DNA of 64,000 nt from NCBI RefSeq assembly GCF_949628265.1, contig NC_088787.1, positions 35,638,844-35,702,843 of the forward strand, written 5' to 3'. The stretch comes from Cloeon dipterum. Its lineage: Eukaryota; Arthropoda; Insecta; Ephemeroptera; Baetidae. Below the pieces are notes generated by a model. The model ran no database searches. It saw only the letters and a program-made list of their open reading frames with translations, and had not been told where the DNA came from. Of this stretch, positions 36,829 to 49,400 are shown in pieces. The number at the start of each line of letters is the position of its first letter. Positions within the stretch are counted from its first letter, which is position 1. The position numbers and the translations under genes were made by a program.

Positions 36829-37829
36829 ACGCTTTTATATTTGATTTACTTTAAAAGTTAATAAAAATATCAGTGTTGTTTTCTTAATAAAAAAAACACA
36901 CTTTTTTGTATTCCTGTTTTGCGAAATTAACTTTTTCCCTGCTCATTCTGCTTCACAGACTCAAAATAGTTTTTTTTTTAATTTTCCGTCCAATGATTTA
37001 AGGTCCAATTTAAAACCAATTTTGTGTTGACCGGGAAAAATGTTTATAAACATTTAAATTTATTTTTTATAAGCATTTTATGCTCATTTCCAGCAACTTT
37101 TCCTGCTTAATTTTTGCACTCATCCTGAAAGTGCTCGAGCGCCTCAAAGTCTGTTCTGTAATAGGGAAATAATTATTAATATCAGCTGTTATTCCTCGCA
37201 TCACAATCGTGTCCGCTGCGTGATAAAAGTGGTCGCGCCTTCTCTGGGTCAATGTCGCGTCGCGTCATTCGCCCTTTAGAGATAAATTCAAGAGCGCAAC
37301 GTCCGGTCGCACAGTTCCTCGCTCTGGCAATATTTTTTATCTTTTTTTTTATATTTCCGACTAGGAAATTTCTTTTCCAGACTTGGATTCTACCCGTGGC
37401 CACAATTGGTGCGAGACGAGTTTTAAATTTAAAAAGGTTTTACAGTCTCTTTTTAATCTCCATTGTCTAAAATTTATTTTTTTGCAGTGTTTCAAATTTA
37501 AATTGGTGCTGCTATCGATGATAGATGATAGAATCGGATTTTTGAAGGAAAATAGATTGAAGGTGAGACACCAATTTGCATTTTTAAATTATTTAAAACA
37601 ACTGGTTACAAACAAAAATATTTTGTCATGTTTCAGATTTGTTTTCCAGCGAGAGAAGACAGGACTTCTTCTTTCTCTTCAAGAATGGTTTCCGAATTTT
37701 TAAAATAGTTTAAAATTGAGTAAGAAAAGGGAAATTTATTTTGTTGCGTCTCACGTCTCACCTGGAAAATCACAAATCAACGAGTTGAAGGAAAAAGGAA
37801 ACTTATGATCGGTGCAGTATTTCGCTATT
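36829..37829. other. Intergenic; left host flank of the large element
   Basis: Poly(A) signals of the yellow gene lie near 36858-36885. After that the sequence is AT-rich with no supported gene. The host/element junction probably lies between here and the iterons at 37830, but no target-site duplication marks it. Confidence 0.5.
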
Positions 37830-37979
37830 GTCACTTATAGCCTCTTTTCCGTCACTTATAGCATCTGTTTACATATTTTTGTCACTTATAGCATCGTTTG
37901 TTTAGATGCTACAAGAAGCACAACAGATGCTATAAGTGACGAAAAAGATGCTATAAGTGACAAACTCTTGTAGCATCGG
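37830..37979. repeat. Symmetric iteron cluster (GATGCTATAAGTGAC)
   Basis: Three copies of GTCACTTATAGCATC (37830, one mismatch; 37851; 37881) face two exact inverse copies (37926; 37947), with weaker inverse and forward copies at 37905 and 37968. Copies 1-2 and 5-6 are both 21 bp apart, two helical turns. The centre of symmetry is near 37890-37910. This looks like a protein-binding array, such as a recombinase or origin site. Confidence 0.85.
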
Positions 37980-38161
37980 TCAAAATATAAACACGAGTCG
38001 TGTTTAGCGCGCAATTTCGAACTTTGTTAGGTTGGCACGTCAGCGGCGAGGGCGGAGCCAGTGTTTGGTTACGCCGACCGTTCACCGGCCGCCAAAACCG
38101 GTAAAATCGTGATTTTCAGTCCGCTTTGTGAAGTGAGCAGCGGCCATATTGGATTTGTCGC

Positions 38162-41100
38162 ATGTGCACTCCGCGTGGCTTGTTATCACAGACAACATAT
38201 TTCGCATATCCAACGAAAATTCCAAGAAAAGGTGCCACAATCGAAGACGAAATGGTTGAAATTCCTCCCACGTTCAACTGGGACCTTGTGGTGGGTGGAC
38301 TCCCTCCAGGTCGAGAGAAAAACGAGCGGAACCGGAGGAGGTGTGCCAATGAGCATCTTGAAGGCTTTGATAAGGTAATTGTGCTTTTATCAGTGCTAGT
38401 GTGTGTCAGCAGGTTAGGTTAATTATTTTTTTTTAATTTCAGGATCAAAAAGGTTGCTTCTCAGCCAGGCATGTTGGTGTCATTCCGGTGGCTTCCTTCA
38501 AATTGTAAGTTTATGGATGATGCAATCGCATGTATGGGGGACTCACACTTTCCGCTCACTCACACTTCTCGTTTTTTGATGGGAAGAATCAATGTAATGC
38601 CCTATCCTAGCGAGAAGTGTGAGTGTTGGGCGAAAAGGGTGAGTCCCCCATACTATTATGTTCAGATCGGAGTGTTTGTTTATTCATATGGGATTGTTAC
38701 TAATTTGCGATTCTTTCAGTGCATTGCCTGAGCATCAAGAAGGCTATCTTGAGACTAACAGCCGCTGCCGAGAAAGGCAGTGGCAATACCACATTCTTGA
38801 CCGGACTGAAAGAACAACACATGAAGGGCGGCTCTTGTTCGTGAGTCGTCGAAGTGTGGCCTTGTATGATGTTCCGCCCATCCCCGATAGCTTCATGCAA
38901 GCGGAATCTGACATCAGCACCACTTACGAGTAAGTATTTTAAAATATAATAAGTGTATGAAGCTCATAACATTGTCACACAGCATGGAAAGCCACATGAC
39001 CCTGCTTGGCATGGAAAACTGGCTATTGGACATGGACCGTAAGATGACAATGCCAAGGTGAGTAAAAACGATGTTGGTTTCTTAGCTCGGAATGTATGTA
39101 TGTCTGTGTTTACCCTGGCCCTGTTAACACATAGCTGTGTCTGAATTGAAGCGCCCAATTTTGCCCCAATTAATTCTTTTAAATTGACTCTTGCAGTTCA
39201 CGATCCAATTACCTTTCTATTCCGGATTGAGCAGCCCCAGTTGCCCCAAACTATTTTTAATAATTATTTTGAAAGCCAATTGTGCTATTTTATTGATCAC
39301 TTGTGCTCACTTTTTAATATCATTATTTTTTGCAAGGCGTTGCAAGCCATTTTGCCGCCGACCGTGCCCTCTCATGCAAGCCACCTGTGCTGAGGTACTT
39401 TGGCCGGAGTCAGGACGCAGCTGTCCGGAGGTGATGCACTCTGCTGTGTTGATGCACTCTGCTGTGTGTGCTAAAGTGCACCAGTGCACTCAACTAGTCT
39501 GTGGCACAGCATTAGCACCCTCCGGCTGGCTGCCCCTGCTCCCTGACCTCGGCACAGAGGCGAGGCATCAATTGTCAGGTTCTAATTACCTTCCCAATAC
39601 GGATTGAGCAGCCCCAGTTGCCCCAAACTATTTTTAATGATTATTTTGAAAGCCAATTGTGCTATTTTATTGATCACTTGTGCTCACTTTTTAATATCAT
39701 TATTTTTTGCAAGGCGTTGCAAGCCATTTTGCCGCCGACCGTGCCCTCTCATGCAAGCCACCTGTGCTGAGGTACTTTGGCTGGAGTCAGGACGCAGCTG
39801 TCCGGAGGTGATGCACTCTGCTCTGTTGATGCACTCTGCTGTGTGTGCTAAAGTGCACCAGTGCACTCAACTAGTCTGTGGCACAGCATTAGCACCCTCC
39901 GGCTGGCTGCCCCTGCTCCCCGACCTCGGCACAGAGGCGAGGCATCAATTGTCAGGATCTAATTACCTTCCCAATACGGATTGAGCAGCCCCAGTTGCCC
40001 CAAACTATTTTTAATGATTATTTTGAAAGCCAATTGTGCTATTTTATTGATCACTTGTGCTCACTTTTTAATATCATTATTTTTTGCAAGGCGTTGCAAG
40101 CCATTTTGCCGCCGACCGTGCCCTCTCATGCAAGCCACCTGTGCTGAGGTACTTTGGCTGGAGTCAGGACGCAGCTGTCCGGAGGTGATGCACTCTGCTG
40201 TGTTGATGCACTCTGCTGTGTGTGCTAAAGTGCACCAGTGCACTCAACTAGTCTGTGGCACAGCATTAGCACCCTCCGGCTGGCTGCCCCTGCTCCCTGA
40301 CCTCGGCACAGAGGCGAGGCATCAATTGTCAGGATCTAATTACCTTCCCAATACGGATTGAGCAGCCCCAGTTGCCCCAAACTATTTTTAATGATTATTT
40401 TGCCAGCCAATTGTGCTATTTTATTGATCACTTGTGCTCTCTTTTTAATATCATATATTTTTCAAGGCGTTGCAAGCTTTCTTGCCGCCGACCGTGCCCT
40501 CTCATGCGAGCCACCTGTGCTGAGGTACTGTGGCCGGAGTCAGGACGCAGCTGTCCGGAGGTGATGCACTCTGCTGTGTTGCTGCACTCTGCTGAGTGTG
40601 CCAAAGCGCAGCAGCACACTCAACTAGTGTGTGGCACAGCATTTGCACCCTCCGGCTGGCTGCCCCTGCTCCCAGACCTGGGCACAGAGGCGAGGCATCA
40701 ATTGTCAGGTTCTGATTACCTTCCCAACACGGATTGAGCACCCCAGTTGCCCCACACTATTTTTAATGATTATTTTGAAAGCCAATTGTGCTATTTTATT
40801 GATCACTTGTGCTCACTTTTTAATATCATTATTTTTTGCAAGGCGTTGCAAGCCATTTTGCCGCCGACCGTGCCCTCTCATGCAAGCCACCTGTGCTGAG
40901 GTACTTTGGCTGGAGTCAGGACGCAGCTGTCCGGAGGTGATGCACTCTGCTGTGTTGATGCACTCTGCTGTGTGTGCTAAAGTGCACCAGTGCACTCAAC
41001 TAGTGTGTGGCACAGCATTGGCACCCTCCGGCTGGCTGCCCCTGCTCCCTGACCTCGGCACAGAGGCGAGGCATCAATTGTCAGGATCTAATTACCTTCC

Positions 41101-44100
41101 CAATACGGATTGAGCAGCCCCAGTTGCCCCAAACTATTTTTAATGATTATTTTGAAAGCCAATTGTGCTATTTTATTGATCACTTGTGCTCACTTTTTAA
41201 TATCATTATTTTTTGCAAGGCGTTGCAAGCCATTTTGCCGCCGACCGTGCCCTCTCATGCAAGCCACCTGTGCTGAGGTACTTTGGCTGGAGTCAGGACG
41301 CAGCTGTCCGGAGGTGATGCACTCTGCTGTGTTGATGCACTCTGCTGTGTGTGCTAAAGTGCACCAGTGCACTCAACTAGTCTGTGGCACAGCATTAGCA
41401 CCCTCCGGCTGGCTGCCCCTGCTCCCTGACCTCGGCACAGAGGCGAGGCATCAATTGTCAGGATCTAATTACCTTCCCAATACGGATTGAGCAGCCCCAG
41501 TTGCCCCAAACTATTTTTAATGATTATTTTGAAAGCCAATTGTGCTATTTTATTGATCACTTGTGCTCACTTTTTAATATCATTATTTTTTGCAAGGCGT
41601 TGCAAGCCATTTTGCCGCCGACCGTGCCCTCTCATGCAAGCCACCTGTGCTGAGGTACTTTGGCCGGAGTCAGGACGCAGCTGTCCGGAGGTGATGCACT
41701 CTGCTGTGTTGATGCACTCTGCTGTGTGTGCTAAAGTGCACCAGTGCACTCAACTAGTCTGTGGCACAGCATTAGCACCCTCCGGCTGGCTGCCCCTGCT
41801 CCCTGACCTCGGCACAGAGGCGAGGCATCAATTGTCAGGTTCTAATTACCTTCCCAATACGGATTGAGCAGCCCCAGTTGCCCCAAACTATTTTTAATGA
41901 TTATTTTGAAAGCCAATTGTGCTATTTTATTGATCACTTGTGCTCACTTTTTAATATCATTATTTTTTGCAAGGCGTTGCAAGCCATTTTGCCGCCGACC
42001 GTGCCCTCTCATGCAAGCCACCTGTGCTGAGGTACTTTGGCTGGAGTCAGGACGCAGCTGTCCGGAGGTGATGCACTCTGCTGTGTTGATGCACTCTGCT
42101 GTGTGTGCTAAAGTGCACCAGTGCACTCAACTAGTCTGTGGCACAGCATTAGCACCCTCCGGCTGGCTGCCCCTGCTCCCTGACCTCGGCACAGAGGCGA
42201 GGCATCAATTGTCAGGATCTAATTACCTTCCCAATACGGATTGAGCAGCCCCAGTTGCCCCAAACTATTTTTAATGATTATTTTGCCAGCCAATTGTGCT
42301 ATTTTATTGATCACTTGTGCTCTCTTTTTAATATCATATATTTTTCAAGGCGTTGCAAGCTTTCTTGCCGCCGACCGTGCCCTCTCATGCGAGCCACCTG
42401 TGCTGAGGTACTGTGGCCGGAGTCAGGACGCAGCTGTCCGGAGGTGATGCACTCTGCTGTGTTGCTGCACTCTGCTGAGTGTGCCAAAGCGCAGCAGCAC
42501 ACTCAACTAGTGTGTGGCACAGCATTTGCACCCTCCGGCTGGCTGCCCCTGCTCCCAGACCTGGGCACAGAGGCGAGGCATCAATTGTCAGGTTCTGATT
42601 ACCTTCCCAACACGGATTGAGCACCCCAGTTGCCCCACACTATTTTTAATGATTATTTTGAAAGCCAATTGTGCTATTTTATTGATCACTTGTGCTCACT
42701 TTTTAATATCATTATTTTTTGCAAGGCGTTGCAAGCCATTTTGCCGCCGACCGTGCCCTCTCATGCAAGCCACCTGTGCTGAGGTACTTTGGCTGGAGTC
42801 AGGACGCAGCTGTCCGGAGGTGATGCACTCTGCTGTGTTGCTGCACTCTGCTGAGTGTGCCAAAGCGCAGCAGCACACTCAACTAGTGTGTGGCACAGCA
42901 TTTGCACCCTTTGGCTGGCTGCCCCTGCTCCCAGACCTGGGCACAGAGGCGAGGCATCAATTGTCAGGTTCTGATGACCATTCATTCCGGATTGATTATC
43001 TCCATTTGCCCCCAAATATTTTTTCCCATTTGTTTTTGCTTGCCAAAAATGCTCTTTTATTGTTCACTTGTTCACATTGCTGATGCTTGTACTGTTTTAT
43101 TGTGTTGTTTTTTAATTTACTGTTTAATTAATTTGATGATTACTTTTTAGAATTCTTGCCTGTATATACCTGGACTTGGCAAAGAAAGTGACACTTCTGG
43201 AAGGTGCGTCTGGGATGGCCCTGATGTCCTGTACGAACCCTGGACATGGCGCGGACAGAGCCACGTGGACGGCTAGCCTGGACTACCCGCTCTCACCAGA
43301 ACGCAACTTGTGCCTGGAGTCGACCGTTGGAGAGTGGTGCATGGTCCGCTTGGTTAAAGGTCGTCGGAAATTAGGTAGTAGAAGAGATAAGTTACTCCTT
43401 GACCTTTCTAATGTATTTCTTTTATCTGTACAGGCAAGCTTCTCGTCTCACGTCATGACAGTGGAACAGTGACGCTCATGGAAGGAGACGGTTGCGAGCT
43501 GAAGCACCGAGAGATGCTGCTGGCAATGAGAGGGCAACCGGTTGAGCTGGATTTTCAAGCGACGTTGGTGGCTTTCAAGCTCAAGGTTACCGGTACCATT
43601 GATGCCCTATCAGCTCTCAAGGACTATTTCGTCGGCGGTGGCCTTCAAACTGCACCACGTGGACTACCTCTTGTGAGTGGATACCAAAGTTATTTTTAAT
43701 TAATTAATTAATTGACTTGAATTAATTCAAGGTTTCGGACGACCACCTGGAGAGGCTTGCCAAAGGGGAAGGTTATTACAACGGACTGCTGAATTGTGAC
43801 CAGAGAAGGGCCGTGTACGAAATCCTCGAGCATGCCCGGCCACACACCATTTACTTGTTGGTGGGACCTCCTGGTACAGGAAAAACTGCCACCCTGGATG
43901 AGGTTGTGGTCCAGGTTGCCAGGCATCACCAAGAGAGAAGCGGACTCGATGCATTGTAGGTTGTAGGTTATATTGACGGCTGAATAATCATTTATGCTTT
44001 CCAGGGTATTTTTTGTGGTACCCACCAACGTGGCAGTCCGATCAACAACTGAGAGGCTGGTGCGTGCTGGGCTGGACGAGGACATGATCGTGCGTCTGCT

Positions 44101-45337
44101 CTCCGAGCAAGACTACCTGAGGAGGAATGATGCCCTAAGCGGAATGTCCCAGCGTGCCACGAGGATGATGTATCGGAGCACAACCAGTGTTGTAGTTGGC
44201 ACACCAATCTCAGTGGCCAGGATTTGCATGTCGCTCGGGGAGAGGAATCGACCGCCGCTCATGCTGCTGGTAAGGAAGAGTCGCTTCTCAATCGGATTGT
44301 TTTTTAATTATATTTTTGACAGCTCGACGAAGCAGGATATATGCCGGCTAGTGACGCGTTCGCAGCCATGACGTGTAACGGTGAGGCGGTGCAGACTGTA
44401 GCAGCAGGAGACCGCTTGCAGCTCAGACCCCGGTCATCCAGCAAAATCGCTGAGCTGCTAGATGGTCAATATAGTTTCTTCGACATGCTGGCGGACAGTG
44501 ACTACTTCCAGGATGACGGGTGAATTGCAATGCGAAAATTAATTACGTTAAATTATTGATTATTTTGTTTCAGTATCGTGCCGAAGGTGGGATTGGGTGT
44601 TTCGCTGACCGTGAACTATCGGGCGCACCCACGGTTGGTCAGAGGAGTGTCTGCACTTTTCTATCACGGATTGATGGTAAGCATGGTACGACGAAGATGT
44701 TTGGTTGCAATTACATTATTTTGTTTTCAGACTCCTGCTCGGGACTTGATCGTTGGAGACGAGACATTGCGTCTGCGGCACGAACTGAGAGAAGTAGGAC
44801 TGGACGTTGATGCCAACCCTCTCTACTGGGTGGACCATACAAGCCTGATGGAGCGCGACTTCCTGACGTCGTCGCTGTACAATGTTGGAGAAGCTGAAGT
44901 GGTTGTCCGACTCGTCGAGTTCCTCACCTCGGTCATCCCGCACAGACTCATCACGGTCCTATCACCGTACAGGAAGCAGGTATTTTGTGCAATAGACTTG
45001 CAAAAGGTAGGGTCTCTAAAAAACTGTTGTATTGTTCCAGGTGCTGCTGCTCAGGGAGATGCTGCCTCCCACCGTCCCTACGTACACAGTGGACGAGATT
45101 ATCGGACAAGAGCGTCCGGTAGTCATCGTCTCACTGGTACGTAGCGACCTAAGTGATACCGGAGTGCAGTCACACGGCCTTGGATTCTTGAGGGAGCCGA
45201 ACCGTGTTAATGTGATGGTGTCTAGGGCGAAGGAGCTGGCCATCCTCGTTGGATCAAGAGCCCATTTCGCCAAGAGCAGAGTCAGCTTTTGGGAGACTTT
45301 GACGACCAGGGCAACTGGAATCCAACCTGATTTTTGA
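38162..45337 (+). CDS. SF1 RNA/DNA helicase, UPF1/MOV10-like
   Basis: Twelve exons (38162-38374, 38443-38504, 38720-38929, 38983-39057, 43151-43359, 43434-43672, 43732-43955, 44005-44269, 44323-44519, 44574-44676, 44731-44979, 45041-45337) join in phase to 780 residues. Superfamily-1 motifs appear in order: Walker A GPPGTGKT (about residue 382), Ia VVPTNVAV, Walker B LDEAG (about 501), III GDRLQLRP, IV NYRAHPR, V VDEIIGQERP, VI EPNRVNVMVSRAKE. The DEAG box and overall order fit MOV10/Armitage-type helicases. The start could also be 38252 (MVEIPP). Intron 4 holds the 4-kb satellite array. Within a mobile element it may act in replication, or against RNA silencing (both inference). Poly(A) signal near 45418. 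Confidence 0.88.
38532..38653. repeat. 43-bp-arm inverted repeat in helicase intron 2
   Basis: Arms starting GTATGGGGGACTCACACTTT and ending GGTGAGTCCCCCATAC flank a loop of about 37 bp, with inner arms CACACTTCTCG / CGAGAAGTGTG. Could be a tiny MITE or a structured intron hairpin. Confidence 0.75.
39218..42993 (+). repeat. Tandem array of ten ~377-bp units, left
   Basis: Units start at about 39227, 39604, 39981, 40358, 40735, 41111, 41487, 41864, 42241 and 42618. Each opens after CGGATTGAGCA with CCCCAGTTGCCCCA and ends TACCTTCCCAATACGGATTG. Most are nearly identical; units 4-5 and 9-10 are a distinct variant pair repeated 1,883 bp apart, implying a five-unit higher-order duplication. The array lies in helicase intron 4. 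Long frames that recur in each unit are artefacts of a unit length with few stops. Confidence 0.95.
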
Positions 45338-45681
45338 TTTCGCGTTTGGACAGTCCGTTGTGTGTTTGTTGTGATTTTTTAATGTCGTTTTCAACTCTGA
45401 CCATTTGATTTACTTTTTAATAAATTAACGATTTGTACTAGATTAAAAGACGTGAAATATTTTTATTTGCTCTTGCTGTCTACCATTCAATTTTAGATCG
45501 GACGGGTTTGAACAACTAATTTTGTTGGATATTTTATCAGAATTTTGAGTGAAGCAGGCATATGCAAATGACATTTCCCTCTGGATTGGCCAAATTGCTA
45601 AGAAAACTTGGACTATGTAAAGGAAACATGATCTTCTTGAATGTCATCCAGCTAATTTATTAATCAATTTTTTAAACAAAT

Positions 45682-46470
45682 TCAATCAATCGTCTTTTTG
45701 GTACGTCCTCTTGTCACCTTTGGCTGCAAGTGCTCCTCACTGAAAGAACAATGTTGGTGGCTTGAAACCATTCTCCTAAAAGCTCTTAAAATTGTAAATT
45801 TGGGCGAGTGGTTTATTAATTTTGATTCTTTGTAGGCGCCTGATTTTGAAAATAAGCTGGATGCAAATGGAACCTGTTTGATGATATACCTTTCCATTTT
45901 GGGACGCCCACGCTTCTTGGTCGCCACTTTGTTTTGGATGGGGGCCGCAGCTGGAGAGGCGATTTCCCTGGAGCTGTATTTTATAGTGAGTGTTGCAAAA
46001 AGGAGATTCAGATAACACTTACTTTAGTTGGCTGGCATCCACGGCGTTGCTCTCCGTAATAGGCCTCTCATCTCCGTCTTGCGAATTTGTCTCTGCACTG
46101 TCCGACTGTGCCGTCCTGATAAGAGTTGCAATTAATTACTAACATCGCACTACTCACATTCCGGACTGTTACTTGTCATTAGGCGCGCGCTGATCTTTTT
46201 GCTTTGGTTCCTTTGCTTTGGTGGCCTTGCCAGGTGGACGGCCTCTGCCTCGTTTTACGGGGTTTTTATCCGCGCAGACCTCTGCCACTGCTGCATCTTT
46301 GCCGGTTCTGTCAGCAGTCCGGAATTTTTTTTAGTTTTGCAAGAGTTGGCAGTGGTAAGAAATTACCCTAATTCGTTGGCAACCGCACTGGGCCTGTAAT
46401 CACTGTGTTCTGAATCTGTCTCTGCACTGTCCGACTGTGCAGTCCTGGTAGAGATGTAAAAAAATATTAA
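45682..46470 (-). CDS. AT-hook exon cluster downstream of the recombinase gene
   Basis: On the minus strand three or four exon-like stretches with acceptors and donors encode two copies of an acidic TAQSDSAET segment (near 46410-46445 and 46070-46115), each followed by an AT-hook: KRGRGRPPGK near 46220-46250 and TKKRGRPKM near 45890-45925. The frame near 45682 ends the last one. They repeat the layout of the recombinase's own last exon (KKRGRPPGSK, 46545-46575). They may be alternative 3' exons of the recombinase gene or a small separate gene; I cannot tell which. Confidence 0.5.
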
Positions 46471-46496
46471 TCCCGCGCTTCAAATAATCTGGAATA

Positions 46497-49400
46497 TTAC
46501 TTTTTCTTCAGCTTGCGGCTAGGCGTTTGAGTCGCTCCTTTCACTCGGTTCTTGCTGCCCGGCGGGCGGCCTCGTTTTTTTGGCTTCGCCTGCGCAGATA
46601 GCTCGGCCTCCACTTCTTCCTCATCGGCATCCTCCAGGAGAATCGCATCTTGGAGATCCTCAATTGTGAAGCTGAAGCAAAAAGGATTAAACTTCAATGC
46701 ATAGTACAAATTGAACACGGAATGAGATTTTTGACCAAATCCTTGCAGGCACTAAAAGAATAAATGGGATCGCGCTATACTCACTCATCCTCTTGCACAG
46801 CATTTGGCGCATTTGCATCGGTTGTCCTGATCTGTGCAGCCTCTTCCAAGGTGGTTCCCTTGTGTTTTTTGATATCACCCGTCTGGAAAATCTCGAGGGC
46901 TCGACCAACCATCAGATTGAAGCCGAGGCCCGTAGGAAGATCATAGTAGTTATCATGTACCTTCTGGCTGTGGCCCATCAGTAAGCATAGGAGCTTCTTT
47001 GCTGGCCCGCTGAGCTGCATGTGCCCAACCTAAACTTGGTCATATAAGAATCAAAATTCATAAACAATTGGCATTGACTGGAAGTACCGTTGTCGCAAAC
47101 GAAGTTCTGATGGCACGAGCCCTCAGGCTTGTTGGTTTGGCGGCAAGGCACAATTTTGCCGCTTTTTCCTGCACCCTTCTTGTATCCATCGGACGTCCGT
47201 TACAAGTACCGAATAGGTATGCACAATTTTCAGGAATCCCTGCAGCAGCGCGCACTGCTTTGTCGGCCAGCGTGCAGAAATAGTCGCGCCACTCCGGTTT
47301 GATGAGCGACAACACTTTTGAGGACCCTTTCCCAGTTGATGTGATGACGTCATAACGCTCAGCCAGTTCTTGCTGTGCCTTTGAGAGGGCTTCACTGTTC
47401 TGTCCGGAGTAATTATTCCTCTGCGCGTAGTCCTCGAGGGTAATAAAACTTCCCTCGGTTGCCCTCCGAGCGTTGAAGGAGCAGAATGCCAAATTTAAGT
47501 GTGAGGCCAAAGTCCTGTAGTGCAATTCAATCTCGGAAGGATCTTTCGCCGCGAGCAGTTTTATGTGGTGAAAATCACACATCCCCTCTAGGTGATTGTT
47601 ATACAGCATCAGGTCGTCCGGAGATACGTGAGTCTTGTGCAGCTTCTCATTGCTCTTTTTCTGCTTTGCAGCCCTCGTTGTGGTGTACATACGGAACCTC
47701 TTCGTTCCCAAGTACTCGATCAGTAGGCGACACTCTTCAACCCACACCGTCCGATCTTTATCTTCCTCAAACCGCTCCTGCTGCAACTCACTTGCAACCT
47801 GGCGGACAAGCGAGCTGAGTGTCATGACATCGTTTGGCCTGTGGAAGTCAGTCTTGTTTTCGCCGCCCCCGCAAATCATGTGGATGACCTCGAGAATTCG
47901 GTCAGTCTTGCTCGCAGGCCTGTTGCTGGGCAATCCCTGCCACACAGACCGCTTACAGATATCCCGGAGAGAGTTGACTAATCCTGGAATTTCGGGATGC
48001 TCCTTGAAACCTGTGTAAAGTGCGTGCAGGAGCCGGATATTCCGCCGGCTGATTTGGACACCGTTATTTCCAGTTTCTTGCTGAAGGCCGAAATTTTTGA
48101 CCACTCGAATGACCAATGCATCATCTGTGACGATAAAACTGGCGATTCTCTTATCCCTCATGTTCATCAGGATTTTATCCACTGCCGAAGTATAGCTTGG
48201 GTCCAAATTAGCCCGTAGTTTCTCGATCCGGTTGATATTGTGGATGTCCACAGCTGGCTCAGGCACCTTTTCCTCTTCCTCTCTCCTTACCCTGCAGGCC
48301 TGCAAGTGTCTGCGAAAGTTCCTGCTGGTGTGGAGTGTACTGCAGTAGGGGCACAGGTTGGTTTTGTGCACGGTGCCCGATTGTGTCCGGCGTGCTGGTA
48401 CAAGGGTGCCCTGCTTGTATTGCATAACAGCAGCATTGTGCTGCCCGTTTCCGAGAAGCACCAACTCTTTGAAGAACACCTTCAGCTGCTCCTTGTTGGG
48501 ATTCTCTGCAAACTTGTCTTTGATTAAGGGCTCATTCCGGTGGAACTCCCTGAGATGGCGCCAAATATTTCCCCCATAGTTTTTGCCGCAAAAGTAGCAA
48601 TACTGCTTCTTCTTCACTCCGGAGGCGAGCGCTAACAGCTTGATTGGCGTACTTTTCATTTTTTTGTAAGGAGACAATTGCAGGCATGAACCTCCCATCG
48701 CGTGGAACTTCCTCGAACCAGCTGCAATCGGACGGTCGGAAGTGTAAGAGAAAACTCTGACCTATAATTGGAATTTGCCTACCTGGTTTCCAGAAATTTT
48801 CATACACTTTTCTTGTATGCTTCTTGAGCAGGTTGGAGAAGATGTTGAATGCGCGCCACTCCGTTCTCTCATGCACACCAATGATGTAGACTTCTTTCTC
48901 TTCAGGATCAATGTTGAGGGTTGTAAAGACGGAATGGAGGAAACGGGCACCAGTCGGAACGCTCTGTGATAACAACTGCTCCGCGGCAACGAGTTGGTTC
49001 ATAAGGGTGTACAGCGTCTCTGTTGTGATGTATAGCTGACCTGAAACCATGCAAATTTGACGCCCATTGCGTTGTTGTTGCTTGCAATACTTACTGTACA
49101 CGATTTCAGCCTTGAGGAGAACCTTGCAATCGCCACTCTTGTCCAGAGTCAGCTGCTTCAGCTCGGCAAGTGTCTGCAGCCGTGGTGACTGACTGTCAGG
49201 GATGAGGAAGAAGTCAGGCAAGTTTTCCTTCCTTGACATTGAGTAATACGTGACCTTGATTAAATGGACCTTGTTGTGAGGCACTGAAATGCAGGAAAAT
49301 CGCGTGTGAAGATTAGTGTTAGGGGGATTGTTTTGTCGGGATGCTGAATTAGTTGCATAATTCACAATATTCTGCAACATTTTTAAAAATAAGATGAAAT

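Noticed and set aside
39227-42993. Repeated ~126-residue open frames in the left array, and shorter opposite-strand frames
   Set aside because: They recur because the 377-bp unit lacks stops in that frame. They have no domain, start at unit borders, and lie in an intron of the helicase gene.
39218-42993. CRISPR-like array
   Set aside because: Units are 377 bp and contiguous without unique spacers, in eukaryotic DNA.
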